Below are positions 33,301 through 48,500 of a stretch of DNA of 64,000 bases, one piece after another (position 1 is the stretch's first letter; the number at the start of each line of letters is the position of its first letter). Source of the DNA: Trichoplusia ni (taxonomy: Eukaryota > Arthropoda > Insecta > Lepidoptera > Noctuidae). Where the stretch lies: contig NC_039480.1 in NCBI RefSeq assembly GCF_003590095.1, positions 7,727,328 to 7,791,327 on the forward strand. The letters are read 5' to 3'. Position numbers and translations under genes: made by a program. The notes beneath the pieces were generated by a model, which worked only from the letters and a program-made list of their open reading frames with translations, was not told the origin of the DNA and made no database searches.

Positions 33301-36300
33301 TGAAAGCTTACATTGTTTTATTTTTACCGCAGAACACTGTCCACCGGGAAGTATGTGACTATTACTGGCATATCGGGTTTAAAGAAAATCATTTAAGCCT
33401 GGAGCTGAAAATGATTTAGGATCTACTTGTTTGAAAAGCCGATCAGAAAACGAGACGAATCGCTTATAACGTTTAGTCACGTAGTTCAACAATGTGTCAA
33501 AACGTACCTAAGTGCTAATCGAAACACACGAATAAGAAGTCTATGCTATCCTTTATCAGGACGCGTTTCCGGAACAAGTTTTTCGTAAAACTCAACATGC
33601 CTCAAACAATTCCACCTTTATGTTTGATCTTCTTTGATCTTTTCGTTATATAACATGTCAGGTTTGTTCAGCATACCAGCAAATAAACGTCCACTCGTAA
33701 ATGTATTACTGGACATTAAGCTTTCTATGCGTAAACAACTAATAGTAGGAAACGGTCGCATTGTTTTGTACACTATTCCTTGGAGTTGAATTAGCGAACC
33801 ATGCAATATACCGGCATTATCCGATCACTTTCATACATCGACGAACGAAATTCTGCAGCTACCTCTTAAGCAAGACTAGTTGTGAAAGCATTTTATTTAT
33901 CGACTATTTAGGCACCCACAAAAACCACGACATTATAATAGTAAAGTATAAAGGTGCTGCTAATTTCTAAAATATTTTTTACAACTGACCTGCGACGGGA
34001 GAATATAATAAAAAGTGCAGCAACTTTTGTTTGAAATTACTATAAAGTGTCTCTCTCACAAATGTAAGAGACTTGAGTTAAGGGTTTGGAAATTATTTAT
34101 TGTAAGAAGTAACGAACTTTCTTGCAGTTATGGCGCTTCTGGATAATGTAAATGGCTTTCCCGGTTTTCCTCTTTAAAAATTGATCCTCGCATAATGCTG
34201 TAAAAGTGCTTTATTCTTTACTCTATTTTGTGCAATTTACTACCATAGAAGCTTTAGCCAGAAAAAGGCAGTGGGAAGTCATAGATGGAAAGGTTCAAAA
34301 ATACATCGAAGCAGTCATTCATCGTCATAATATTCTTTGTAAAGGAAAAAATGACATCATTTTCCAAGATTCCTTATACTCGCTTGAATATTTTTCTTTA
34401 AGATCTACTTCTAGGCGTATTAATGATCAATATTTTCTATTGTTCTTCGTTGACAGTCGTTGTCAATTACGTAGTTAAGTAGACTAATGAACAAACAACG
34501 ACGTTTAACTCAATCAATTGCTATTCAATGTAAGTATGCACATTGGTTGCTTTTATTACTTTGATGAAACGCTATTGCATTGCTATTGTCGGACAAAGGT
34601 CTTTATCCGAAATATAAATTTTGTCGTAAATGCGAACCACCTTCTTTTTGAAGTCGGTGCAAAAGTGAAGTCTTTTAGTCGATGACAACTTAATGGTGAT
34701 GTGATTTACATGTATTTCAATAAATATGTAATATGCGTAAATCTTTTGCGTTTATCGACTTGAAGTTTATTTAAAAGTTTAAAATTATTAAGGGGTATTT
34801 TCAAAATCAACTTAGACAGTGTTATGTTTGTATAAGATAAACTTAGTGCACCTCAAAATTTTGTCTTAACTGTCGATAGTTTACACCTTAAAATAACAGA
34901 CAAATAAGTACTATCGACATTTGACTTAATAACGTTATTTTCACAATACTACAATTCCTACCTAGAAAAATAGTAAAAAACATAACATAAATCAGGTATA
35001 AAACGCGGCGTTAAACGTTTACGCAGCCTACATCTTAATATTGTTTAATTTATAACAAAAAACAAGGAATAAACGCCAACGCCAGAAGCAGCGTTAAATA
35101 TATTTGACAGCGAGCCCTTTTATTTGTCTCGTCCGAAAATATCTTCCCTGACAGTAATGTAACAACACTATACCTTGAACAATATTGGTGCTACTCGTAG
35201 CTCTGCTGACGTATGAAAGACTCAATGCCGATTAATACGTAGGTGAAGTATGATCGACTTAGCTCACCTGGGTGATATCACTCAAATGAATAAAGTTGAC
35301 GTTTTTGTAGCAATTTGTATACTTTGACGGTCGTTAAGGGTAGTGAAAAGCTAGAAATTCTAACTACTATTCTTGTTAAGAGGTATCTCGCTGCCTAACA
35401 AAAGACCCAGTTACCTGGGCAACACGATCGGGAGAGCAGATAGCCAGTCGTTTCTTGTACAATACCAGATAAACGGATGCAGCGTTTAGATAATAAGCCG
35501 AGCACAACATCATTGGGGAAAGGCTAGGGGAAGTCGTCTACTTCGGTGCTAAAGCAGTAAATCATTTGACCTCCATTAAGAAACTAGAAAGAAGTCGTAA
35601 CTTTTGACGTCTATCAGATCTATCTTCGTAGGCCTAATTTCAAATTTCAAAAAACTTCAAAGCGTTAACAATTAAGTAGTCATTAGTTTAAAGAACTGAG
35701 TAACAATTGTAACGAAAAGTAATTTTGTTGATCCTAATCGGTTGGTTTTTAAAATGCTTTGGACCAAGAATAACTTAAAGAAATACCTTTTAAAAGTAAA
35801 ATACATAATATATGCGATGAGATACAAATATTCTTCCAAGGAATATTATAAACAATATAATTTATTATCTATCTTTAATGTCCGTCAAATTGGTCATTAA
35901 AATTATAGTAGTTTTATTATGATCGGTTTGCAATAAAACATGGGTAATGATTATAATAGTAAACATCGGTTCCTGTGATGTCGAGCGATTTTAAAATATA
36001 TTCTGGAAACAAGTAACTCTGTTCAATTATTCAACTGCGGTTAAGAAATAGTTTGTTATTTCTTTATTTCATGAAACTTTATTACAATATAGTATAGTCT
36101 TCATTAAAATATATATATATATATATAGTTTTCATTAAAATATAAAAACATTATTGCTGAAAATTGTATCTTAATAACAATATTGAATAAGTAACATGCA
36201 CTAAAAAATCAATTACAAATTAAACGTAAAAGAGTCCGGAAAAAAATCTCTAAATATAAAAACCTGATAAACACTAATTAACAAATTATAAAGCCGTTGA

Positions 36301-38660
36301 TGGATCCAAAGATCGTGCGTCGGTAATTTTCTGTAACATCGGTAAATGCGGTAATGAACACTATAAATCCCGTATTGAGCGTGCATGGGGTATTAATAGC
36401 TCGGTGGCGGTCACCTGGGACCTTGGCGGTGGATGCCAGCCCGGGGGAGACGTTTACACTTACCGATACACACATTTACACGACGACTTTTAAACTGTCG
36501 CGTTGTATGTTTGTAATAATATTGAAAGAATGAGAGGTAACGCGCAGCATGCATTTATCTTTAACTATCTGTTGCTAGCTGGTCCGCTCGTAAAAAAAAA
36601 GTCCAACGGGTATATAAAATCAAGATAGAAACAATGAGGTTGGTTTATAAACTATCTGTGTACCAATTTATGTTTCAACCCGTCCAGTGGCGTTTGCGTG
36701 AAAGAGTTACAAATTACCAAATTTGTAGAATGGGTTGATACCATTAGCGTTGCGTTGAATGCAATCTGAGAACTATCAATGATATCTGCAGCTTCGAATC
36801 TTCGGTTAGTGCAAGGTGGGGGCCTACCACCAAATTTTCAATTGATGTTATTGCGTTTGTGTAATGGTGACGGCGAACTCACAAAGTAGAGCGGTATCTC
36901 GCTTTTACAACTGCCGAAAACAGGCCAATACACATTGAATGACAATTTCCAAATTTCTTTATAGAACTATAGATTCTACTAAAGTTTTTTTAATTGTTCT
37001 TAAGTGTACACTTGAACGCATTTTAGACCCATCTGGCGTCGTTTGAAGCTTTTTGCGGTGTTAGTGTTTTTCAAATACTTTTCTTTGTAACTATCGGGAT
37101 ATTTTTAAAAGAAACATTAAAATTGATAAAGAAAAAAGTACAAGTTCTTCAAGCATAAAGCTTAATAAAGAAACTAAACTTCATAACGAAATAATTAACG
37201 AGTGTAGAAGTATTGTTTTACGTAACTGCATATTTCGTATTTTTTTAACGTAGAGCTCAAGCGCTTGACAACGTATTAAACTGACGAAAAAAAGTACATT
37301 TCATTTGTTAGTTTACGTAACAACCATTAACGCCTGACCTACTTAGCCCAAATAATTTCTAATTCTAAACCATTAGTCAACCAATTAGTCCAAGACTGGG
37401 TCGACTAGATAACATATAGTTGAAAAAAACTGTTAATGACTGCGACCTATTTGGATTCTACCTTTTTCTAAGCTATATTATTGCTGACCTATGATCTCTC
37501 CATGTAATAATAAAATACGTATTCAGAAGCTGCAAGTGTGGCAGTATAACACGACATATTCGATATTAAAAAATAAAACCGCATTCAGAATTCATTTACG
37601 TTGCGATGGGATAGAGAGACCGCAAAAATTCTACTTTCTACGATACTGGCATTCTAAGTATCGCTCTATTCAATCTAATTGCATTCTTTGGATGAACATG
37701 TTTGTAGGTTGAGACCACCTTTGACTTTAGAAAGTACCTACATATACAGTAGGTACGTATACGAAATCTAAAAACATAGATCATATAAAAAATAATATAT
37801 TAATAGAGTTTCAAGAAAAAACAAAGCATAAAATTTAGTAAATCTGCTGAACAGGCTTACTTTACAATGATCATGGCAGTATCTTAACATTTTAAATTTC
37901 CGCTTCTGGTAATTTTCATAATCTATTTGTATACGGTAATGAAACCTAACCTAGGTTAATGAGACTAAACCACAACCTGGCTTACGCTTCAAACTAAGTA
38001 TAAATAAATAAAGGATCAAAACAAACTGTGAAGAAGTACTTTATTAGTAAATGCATACACAAATTCAATTGTTTGTGAAATCCCTTAAATAAATAACCTG
38101 CCAACGTCGCATGACGTGTGAACATCACTCACGTTGATGAATACCAAAATAGAGACAATTTTACAGGTTAAGGCAACGCACACTTAACACCAACGTTGTC
38201 TTGTGTTTATTTAACTGTGTGTTAAAACTATATGTGTTACTATATGGGGTTCATAAGTTAAATGTAAGTGTTTTCTCAAATTTTGACCTAAGTTAGTAGA
38301 CGTTAAAAAGATATCGACGAATATACATAGATAGATTTAAATAAAAATATAAAGAAGATGTATTCACGTTCTTGAAAATTCAAATTCAAATTATAACACG
38401 GAATATGTATAAAACCTATCTAAGCAAGTGCTATGTAATCTATGCATAATTATAAGGTTCTTGAACTCGATAACGGAGTCACCCCGTGCCTTCTAATCGA
38501 TTAACGGGGCCGTATTTGTCAATCAACTTACATCCATTCTATATAATATGTTCCTTCATCATGATAACACTAACATAACATAATGATTTTACCACGATGA
38601 TATGAATAACAAAAAAAATTTTTTAAGTTTTTCACAAGTAAAGTAGTTTTCAAATCACTT
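33301..38660. other. AT-rich non-coding DNA
   Basis: No gene recognised. It holds an (AT)n run at about 36109-36127 with a near duplicate of TTTCATTAAAATATA on both sides. A minus-strand donor-like TATCG|GTAAGT lies near 36464. Confidence 0.4.
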
Positions 38661-38669
38661 AAATAAGGG

Positions 38670-38850
38670 AGACTGCACTGATAGCCGAGTTGTGAGATTA
38701 CAACGCCAAACCCACAGTGCTTGAAGTATCGTAGGTTCAAACCTCGCGTAGGACAAGCGTTTGTGTGATTCACGAATACTCGTTCTGAGTTGGATGTCCT
38801 TGACTCCTTGTGCATATCACTTGAATATTTGTCAAACTCGTTTCCCAAGA
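38670..38850 (+). repeat. SINE-like element, divergent
   Basis: GAGTTGTGAGATTACAACG then GTAGGTTCAAACCTCGC (box B) and AGGACAAGCGTTTGTGTG match the order of the other SINEs but with a different head. Confidence 0.55.
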
Positions 38851-40869
38851 ATTTAATTAGAATTAGAATTAAAAAAGAGAAAATTTAAAAATGTTTGAAT
38901 AAATCCTTACACAAAATTAGACGCGACGCGCACGTGACGATGTAATTACGTATCGCACTGTGTAAATAAGGTTAAAATTAATGAGTATGAATACTGGGAC
39001 ATCAGGTCGACGAGACTATTACTACAATGTCGCGATAGGGTTTTAAGAAACGTCCTAAATTAAAATAAATAATCAAAAATTAAAAAAGGCTGGTAATTTT
39101 GCAAACTTTGAAATTCATATATCAATACTTCCAGTTTTTCAAATCTGTTAATTGAACCTAGGAACCTACCAAGCTACCAACCTGCCTCTTAAAATAATAG
39201 TATTACAATTAAAGAAGAAAGCCGCCACTCTACGTAGTTAATGTTTAAAGCATACAGTTTTAGAGCATTTTTCGCTACGCCCAAATGTCCTTTTTTCCAT
39301 CCTTATGTTTGCCGTTGCCTACCAAGGAGCTTGTTTCATAAAAACTTTTATTTTAGTACCTAATTAAAACAACTTCCCTAACCATTAAAATATCAAGTTC
39401 CACGTTCCAGTCGACTATTAAGCTATAAAATTTAGTAAGCGAGCATTAATAATTCAGACAGAAAGACACCATTCCTACATTAATGGCTAAATATATAAGA
39501 AAAAAACAGTGTTACCCAAGACTCTCTTAATTACTACCAAACTGAAGCTTTTGTTCGCCAAATCATTAAATGATTATATAACACAAACAAATGACACACT
39601 TCAGATGTCAACCGAACGGAATGTTTTTGATGTTCAACGTTGTAAAGAAGATTTACGGGCAAAATTGTTTTTGTAATTAAACAAGTGAATATCGGACTAT
39701 ATAGCTCCGTTTCAAAATTTAAAAGCTGGAATTTGATATAGCCGAGCCGTAGTAAATAGGTTACCCGCGTAAGGTTGGTTAGCTGTAAGATGGTATTCTA
39801 AAAAAGGTTGTTTATAAAAAGGATTTGGTGCAAGAATAATTTCTGGGTTAATTCGATTTAACGTCAATTATGCAATAAATGTTACTACCAATATAATAAG
39901 GCCATGTTAGCCTAATAAAGTGAACTTTTAGGGTCTACTAATTATATTGAAAAACGTATGTACCTTCGCCATTAACTAGGTAATTAGACCAAACCCAACA
40001 ACTACATGCTACCTAGTACCTATATCTCTTGTGATTAAAAATAGGTGCATATCGTTAATGTTGCCAAATACAAGTATGTCAGTATCATTATACAAAAAAT
40101 CTATAAATAGGATGTTAGAAATAGTTCTATACCTGGAAAAAGCTTGCTTATGGTCAATTATAAAAAGAAGCTAGACTTTGGCTGCCTGAGAATATAGATG
40201 AGTTGGAAAAAAAATAATATTCATAAAACCTTTGTAAAACTTTTGGTTTAAGAAAGTCTGAAATAATACTAAAGAAAGTCTGCTTAATGAAGCCTTTGTT
40301 ATCTTGGGTTTTGCTATAGCGTAATCTGGCTAAAACCTCTGGCAGGTACGCTACTGCAGTAATTAAAAGAACGAGTGTATAACATCTCCAGACTAATTGT
40401 TACGACACATTATTTATACCTTGTCAATAATGCCATATTATTTAAGCGAAGGTTACTCAAAATTTTTCGATTTTTATACGCTTAAATCGTACACATTGAA
40501 AAAAGGTTCATTCTACTTAAAAAAATATACACATTTTACGACGTTTTTAAAGGGCCAAACTCTCGAAAGATTTTTTTAAGAAACCACTCGATTCGTGAAG
40601 AAAATCGAATAAAATAAACAAATAAATTAAAATGCCACGAGATATAACAATAAAATACTTCGCGACAACTTTTGATCAAAACAACGCATACGCATGTTTT
40701 GATAAAAGCAAAGTATTTACGCATTTCATTAGAATTCAAAATATTTGTTTTAAAACTCAGAAAAACGTAGTTAGTTAAAAAAGTGACGTCAAAGTAAAAA
40801 ACCTAAAAATATTCCATCCTCTCTTAACATAAAATTAGTATCTAGCCAAAGGCATGTTTTATTAACGAC
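38851..40869. other. AT-rich non-coding DNA
   Basis: Nothing recognisable apart from short chance frames. Confidence 0.4.
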
Positions 40870-41045
40870 TGACCTGTTGGTCTAGTGGTTAGTGGCCCTC
40901 ACTCCTACACCAGAAGTCATGGGTTGGATTCCCACCCAAATGTGATGAACACGATCCTTTGTTCTGTCTTTTGTGTTTAACTTATGTATATCATAAATGT
41001 AGTTAAAAATATGAGTATGTTTATCAAGTTCCGTTGTATATTCAA
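40870..41045 (+). repeat. tRNA-derived SINE
   Basis: CTGTTGGTCTAGTGGTTAGT (box A), a mutated box B (GGGTTGGATTCCC), and the body with TTATGTATATCATAAATGTA and GAGTATGTTTATC. It matches the copies at 23.4 and 53.0 kb. Confidence 0.7.
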
Positions 41046-42568
41046 AATGTGACAGAGGAAAACGTCACATAAAATTACTAAGACAAAATATAACAAAGGG
41101 ACTATCTTCCCTTTTGTTAGAGCTTAGTAACACGTGTACCATTAGTGAATCAATGCCTTGCTAGGTGGCGCCCCGGAGAATTAGGCCACGTCATACCGTC
41201 CCTTGTGCCTCTATTCACCAAAGTAATTTGATAACTTAGTCAGCACTTACTTAGATAATAGAGTTTAGTTATTACTGACTTATGTCTTGTAGTAAAATCA
41301 TGTGTAATAAACAATTATAGCTTTGTAAGAAATCGTTCCAAATAAATTTACGCAAAATAAATAAATATTTAAGCAAATTATTAAAAAAATGATATGGTTC
41401 ACTTTCACAAATATTTTAAAAGGTTTTTATTTTATGCAAATCTGTGTTCTGATTTCATTGCAAAATAATTATTTAAGTTCAGTGTAATTTAAATGCTATT
41501 ACTAAGTAAAATAATGAAAAGTAGAGTCAATATGTCTAGCTATCAGTTTTGGATGTTTTCTAAATTCATTTAATTTCAACAATTTACGAATGCCTACTAA
41601 GTCCTATTCAGTGATTGAACATATTTCTTCTCGTATTTCGGACATTCACATAATCCTATCACTGCCCCATTTTTCCATTCTTACGCAACCACCGCCCAAG
41701 GGGGGTAACGATTAAATTACGAATGTCCTTAATTTATGTATAAGTTTGAAATATTCTGGAATTCAAAATATATGTCAAATGTGTGTATCAAAATGAAGTT
41801 AAACGGTCAGTTTTCAAATAAAGATTTACACAATCAAGATTCTCATTTTTTTTTGTAATATATACTTATGTTATTCTTCGTTACATTGCCTCAAAAGTGC
41901 GTTAACACACAAATCCTTGAATACCATCGGCTGTGTTCTATTAATTTACTAAAAGTCTCTCAATCTCAGATAACGTAGAGCATTAGAGAGCTCTACCCTG
42001 CCCGTGACAGCTGCTTCCCCTCAACCTCCCGCGGTCCACGAGCATGCGCGAACGTAAATAAACATCCACTCCAACCGCAAGGGTCAAATAAAACCTGCCC
42101 CTATTCCCTTCAACACTCTATATTCCAACTAAATTTATACGAAGGGACGTGTGAATGCGTTTACAAAGCAGACCCTTAAATAAATTACATAGAAATTCAA
42201 ATCAACGTTATGGATCAGAATTCCGATAAAAAATAAATACATACTTATCTATCAACAAAGAAAGCTTAAAATTATCGCTCAAACGCGTAAAACAGCTATC
42301 GATTTGATCAAAATAAAGTTACACCACTCATATATCTACGCAAACACGTATTGAAATAAAAATGATTACCCTTATTTCACATGAGCATGTCGGACTCGTG
42401 CAAGCACTAAAAATATTTAACTCGAGCGTGTAGCACTAGCTCACATGTAAAACTATCTAATTTTACACTCAAGGTAATCGTACATAATGTAATATCTGCA
42501 TAATACCCAGATATAATGCCTTGATACAGACTGCACAATCCGGGATTTTCTGATCTTCACCGTAACGT

Positions 42569-42596
42569 GTACTTTTGACTTGAATGTCAAAAGTAC
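42569..42596. repeat. Perfect 11-bp inverted repeat
   Basis: GTACTTTTGAC and its exact complement GTCAAAAGTAC surround a 6-nt loop. Confidence 0.6.
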
Positions 42597-45500
42597 GCTG
42601 GGAAACTTTATCTATATTCGTCGAATATTTGCATATATCACTTGTTGTAAATCTGTAAATTAACTATCCTACTTCAGAATGCTGTTTCATGTGATTTTAT
42701 GATACTATATGTGATGTTGTATATTTAGGAAATCGTTACAGTAATGTGCAGATATATTTAATACTCAAATATCATAAATGTTGAAGTGTGGATAAATTGC
42801 TGTTTAGATATTGAAACTTTGATGTTGATTAGCGATCTCGATGTGATCGCGAATAGAATTTAAATAAATTAGTAACGATGCCAAGTATATAGTTTCCTAC
42901 TACCAATCAAATCTTATTCTTTGAAATTACTTCTGGTAGTTTTTAATCATCAATTTAGTCGTCGTAACTAAGGATTGACCCAGCTGACCCAGGTAAATGT
43001 TATAATGGCAGGCAACCACAAAATGCAATATAACGCAAAAAGAAGAAAGTAAAATAAAAATAACTAACAATATCGATCATTAAAACCTTCCGTTACCATA
43101 GCAACCCCCTACGCCACGTCAACTAAAGCTATAATTACTGAGTGCCCGTTATGTGACGCCCTACGCAATAAAATGCATTATATTTTACTGAACCAAGCAT
43201 TAATACACCGTCCAAGGCGTTATTATTTATTTATATCTTTAAAGGGTAACAATTTTAGTTTTTATCATATTTAATGAGTTTTAGACTCATCCAAGGTTTT
43301 CATAGGCATGATAGCAATCATCTACCCCAAATTATGTTCGGGTCGGCGGAAATTTTCCTAGCATTAACTGAATACAATATTCTGAACTTCTTAAGACATT
43401 AGAAATAACGTGAAGGGATTCATTAAGTAAAGGGACTTCAAAGTAAAATGTTATTAGAAGTATTTTACTATAAGTAAATACGATGAAAATACGATGACAT
43501 AAATGATGCTATTGATCCTCTATTGCCCCTTTTTATTCTTACACCATGACTTTCCTCTGGATGTCCTTTTAACGACAGGTAATATTGCTCTCCCAGCAAT
43601 GAGATTAATATATATTTTTCTGTTGCATACTTTTTAGTTATCTTTTATATTCATCTACTCTTCTGTGAAATGAAAAAAGGTTACACAATTAATGACTTAA
43701 TTTCATCAAAACTTTTTTCGATTATAATACCAATGCATACTCTACATTTATGAGTCAAATCAATCGATAGTAATTACTCACTCATTACCTATTTCTTGCA
43801 TCAGACATCCAACGTTTCTCGTTCGTGACGTGGGCAATAGTAACTGGAATAATTACTGACGATGCTGGTCTGCACAAGGTTCTTGATTCTGATTGGTCCA
43901 ACTACCTTCTTATAGCAATCAATTTTTTTCATTGAATCTTGACTCAATCGTACCTACAAACGTCAATACGTCTGACGTAATTAGTCGAATAATTATGAAG
44001 GACGTTATTCTTATTGCTAATATATTGATGGTAGCGGAACTTTGACTCTGCTGTTTGAGGTAATAGAAAAACAATGCGTGAAACAGTCACATCATCTTAC
44101 GTTGGAATGTCAACGTAGTATTTCATTTTAAAATTAATCATTAAATAGAATTTTAGAAATCTGCTAAACTTTTCTTTCTCGTTTTAATGGAATGTTGACG
44201 GGCGTGACGTCAACTTTACTAGCAAGAACGATTGGATTTCTGTTCCATTTTCAAATTGATCTCGTATCGATCAACGGTTGTCGATATTGCTTAGTATAAA
44301 AAAGAAAAAACCATTTTTGACAATCGATTTAAATTGTCAACGAACGTATTGATAAAAGGACGAATCGCAAATTCAGATGTCAAAATAAATAATCGCACGC
44401 TACGTAAGCATTTATTACTATATTTTAGACTTCATGTTGGTGAACATTGAAATTTATTGTGGCATTATAAAATCTCACTGAGAACAAACAGATTACATTA
44501 GGACTTATGACTAAGCAAACTGGATTTATTGGTTGCATTCACGTGGAATGTTATCAATATAATACTCTACTTCTATTTGCGTAACTACTTAGCGTCTTAT
44601 ATATTGCCTACAATTTTACGTCGGTTGTGACTTTTTATAAGTCATTATTATTTTTTAGCTCTCCCTTCTTCTTCAAACAAATAAAAGCTAATGATGCTAT
44701 GAATCAAAATGTTAGATTGAGATTTACAACTTAATGTTTTCGGAACAGATTTTAGTAAATTAACGGGGAGACGTGTGAAGGAATCATTTATTACTTTTGG
44801 TTTGACAAACACGTACGCACGAGCCGCCCGCCGCGCGGCAGCCGCTCTCCCAGCTCGCTGAGCGGCCGCGACCACTCCCGGCGCGGAATTTTTCTATGGA
44901 CAAGTGCCAGCACACTTCTTTTTAAATTAATTATTGTTTTAAGCGTCTCTAAAGCATTCTATTATAACAACACTCATATGCGCCGCCGCGAGTGGGAGTA
45001 CCTCTCGGTCCGCAATTTACGACCGTTTGATTTACCCTCTTAATCTTGACAAGGCGAAACAAAAATTCGTGTCAAACTCGTTTATGGTTTATAAAATGTT
45101 TAATTATATTATTCTTGTGTTCGCTTGAATCATAAACTCTCGCAAGTAAACTGCTGACCTGTTGTTAATTCAGGAAGGTCGACGCAAAAAATCTTATGTA
45201 AATCGACATTGAAAAATCATCGTCTGATTTTATAATCAAATCAAACCGGTGTATGTTGTCTTATGGTTCCGTACTCATTAATCAATCAGAATTACATAAA
45301 CAAACAACTGACGGATATATTTTAAATTGATTCACAATTAGGCACAACGCAGGACGGGGCAGTCATAACATCTAATCACTACTATTATTTTAGCAGCTTC
45401 CAATTTTTATTCTTACTCAATGCGGGATGAAGGCCAGGGTACAGATGAACTAAAATTATTAGCGATATTCTTTATTAAACTTTTCCCCCATCTGCCCGAA

Positions 45501-48500
45501 AATCTAACTTCACTAATTATGAAGATATCTAATTTCGAAAGGCACTTTAGGGTCTCATTGGTCCGACCCAAACATGGCCGATGGCACAATTAAAGGGCTA
45601 TAGTTTGGCCTTCTAAAAATTGTTACGACAGCAATAAGCCAAGTAAATCTTTACACATCGTAACCATATCATTCACAATTTGCTAAAAGACATCTAATAC
45701 CAATAGAAGACGGGAATATCCAACAAGCATAGTACTGAAACATTTATGCTTGACTGCGATGGTTTGTTTCCATATTGCAACGTAAATCCGTGATTTATGT
45801 ATAGACATACGCGAGAATAGTTCGGGGGATTGCCCAGCTTTAGAACGAAGTATCGATCGCTTCTAAACTCGGTTCCATTTATAACAAAAATATGATAGCA
45901 ACCACTTCTATATTATACATTCAGAGTGATAGGAAAACTTTTATCTTTTTTGCTCGCGATATTGGTTTTTTGCGAAAGAAGGTTCTCTTAACGAGTTTTA
46001 AATCCTCGTTCAAATATAGCCTAAAATGTACAGCCTTCTTTCCAACTCTTTATAAACATGTCATTTTGTTATACAAATTTTCTTTTTACGAGAGCTTTTT
46101 GAAACTCTTTCGGTAATGATTAGTTTGTTTTTTTTTTCATATCAACTTTAAAAGATTATCGTGAATAGCATAAAATGTTACAGGTACATTCTATTAAAGC
46201 ATCAATCGGCTAGTAAATAATTTCTACAACACTCAAAGCAGTAAATAAACTCTTAAGCTTTTGCTTCCCATCTTTATTACGAAATATTTCTCAAACAAAA
46301 ACCCATTTTCATCAATAGTTAACACCCAACGTACTGGAAACGAAATGTAAAGTAATTTGCACGAGTCGTAAAACATGCATCTAAATAAAAAAACATGTGG
46401 AAAATGATAAATCAGTAGTATAGGTTGATGCCATCATAAATTTTGACGAATGTTTCCATCTTACTAAACACCTACGTTTTTAACGTTTTTGCGTATCGAG
46501 AACGTAAAAAATTAAATCGATTCGTATTTTTGTTTTGTATACTTACTCAGTGTTCAAAAAAAGAATGTAGGAAAAAAACTTAGGTGAAAACTTATTCAGC
46601 CAATTCTATTTCGGTAACGCGCCTCATTTAGGAAATGCTGGGAACAATTGCGGTTAGCAATTGTACCGATAACAATTGGTGTCACATAACTCATCCAAAT
46701 TTATCTTCAGCTTAATTAAAATCGAGTTTCAGAATCGTAGCGGACGACTAATTTATTTTAATGGTTCACTCTCCGTTTAGGGTTAATTTCTTCAGTTTTA
46801 TTGTTTACTAGATGATGCTGACGTGAGTGTTTACATTGTGTTAATGAAAATCAAAGTTGTTAATTTCATTACTGAATTTACAAAAGGAAACGATCGTTAA
46901 TGATATAGGATCTCAAGATGAGATTATGGAGTCAACTTGAAAACCGCCTTTAATGACCTTCATAATTAATTTATATGAATGAATCAAAAGCTTTTAAGTT
47001 CTATATTCAATAATCCAGTGAAATAAAAATATTGCGGTTATGACTTTCAGTTTTCATCAAGCCAGAGAAATATAAATCTATTTTTCTTTATTCGACAACC
47101 TCGAGAGTCGAATATAAAATATAAATAGCACATTTCCGCATGCTAGTCCATAAAGGCGATCTCGTATCACCGCTTAGAAAATAAAAAAATAAAAGCCGAT
47201 AATGCACAAAGTAACCCAATATGTCCAATTTAGCAATTACCAGGGACCAAACGAGACTAATTATAAATACAGCATTAATTAGCCGAAACATAACTAGTAC
47301 GTTACGATACGTCGATTGCTATTTCTGATTAGCTCATCTTATTGAAGAACAAATGAACGTGTCAAGTTGAAACCGTGTGTCGCACGCTTGCCGGCGCGCG
47401 TCCCGGTAATGGGATACTCTGTAAGTGTATTACAAATATACACTTTCGTAAGATTATATTCAGGTTTCAGAAAATATTACGATGACCTCAAAAGTCTGCA
47501 GTTAAAACAACTCAATCTCGATTTGAGCAACAAATCTCTTTTATTTTTAACCGACAGTTTGTTAAAGTGTTTAGAAGTCAAGATGACATAATTTCTATTG
47601 CAAACATTTCATGTAGTTTAATAGAATATTCCTATCTATGGTCGAAGGCGATTGCTATTTGCATTCGCAACAGGAAGAGAACGGACGCAGACGGTCTATT
47701 GTCTATTCTTAGAATAGAATTTGACATGCTCATTGTCATACTGTTCTATTTGGTACAGTCGAAAACAACAACATGTTTTATAAGTATTTATTACATCTAG
47801 TATTTCAGCCTTTCTGGGCCTACAAGCTTTCAATAGAATTTCTTGAAAAGCTTTGCGTAGTTGGCCCCTGAATAAATGTTTCGGTGTTTCTTCGCCATAT
47901 TTTTTTCCCACAAGCAATATAACCTTATTTTGACAGCCTATAAATTTATTTTAGAGAATACCATAGGATTTTTCTAATCCAACGTTTTAGCGATACATTT
48001 GAACGAATAAACTTAAGTTTTCACAGATTTTGAAGTAAAAACCGCCATGCTTTATTTTGATGTAATAGTGAAGTAATGCGAAGCCCTAGATAATCAATTA
48101 TAGCAGTTAAATTATGATATTATTGGACAGCAAATGCTCGTAATAAGTTATGTTTGTCTATTTAAGATAATCGACATCTTTAGTCAAATGGATTACACTA
48201 TTACGATGATAGATTACAGCTTCGTGTTAATTCATCACTGAGCTCATCTCCGCTAAACATATAAAGGTATCCATACGAGTCTTTCATAACATTCCCTTCG
48301 CTCAGAACCAACACTTTAGGCCGCCGTGATTTATTGACGAACACAACTGACGATGGCCCAGCGATAAACGCGATTAAATAAAAATACATAGCTCAAGGCA
48401 GATGGCAGTAGAGATTTGGACATCAATTTCAAGACTTAAAATCCCACCAATACAAAAATTACCTAAAATTTTCAGCGATAAGGTTTAATTTCGAGTATTT

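Noticed and set aside
34206..34478. Plus-strand frame with LARKRQWEVIDGKVQKYIEA
   Set aside because: It looks partly protein-like but could not be tied to a family or to clear splice borders.
36278..36475. 65-codon minus-strand frame beginning MCVSVSVNVSPGL
   Set aside because: Its start overlaps a donor-like GTAAGT and no family is recognised.
44648..44875. Ala/Arg-rich minus-strand frame
   Set aside because: It is produced by a CpG-rich block and not by a coding pattern.
47696..47917. Minus-strand frame LVGKKYGEETPKHLFRGQ
   Set aside because: Possibly the remnant of a mobile element, but too short to assign.
48201..48389. Minus-strand frame with a hydrophobic start (MYFYLIAFIAG)
   Set aside because: Only 62 codons, no recognisable domain, no strong donor.
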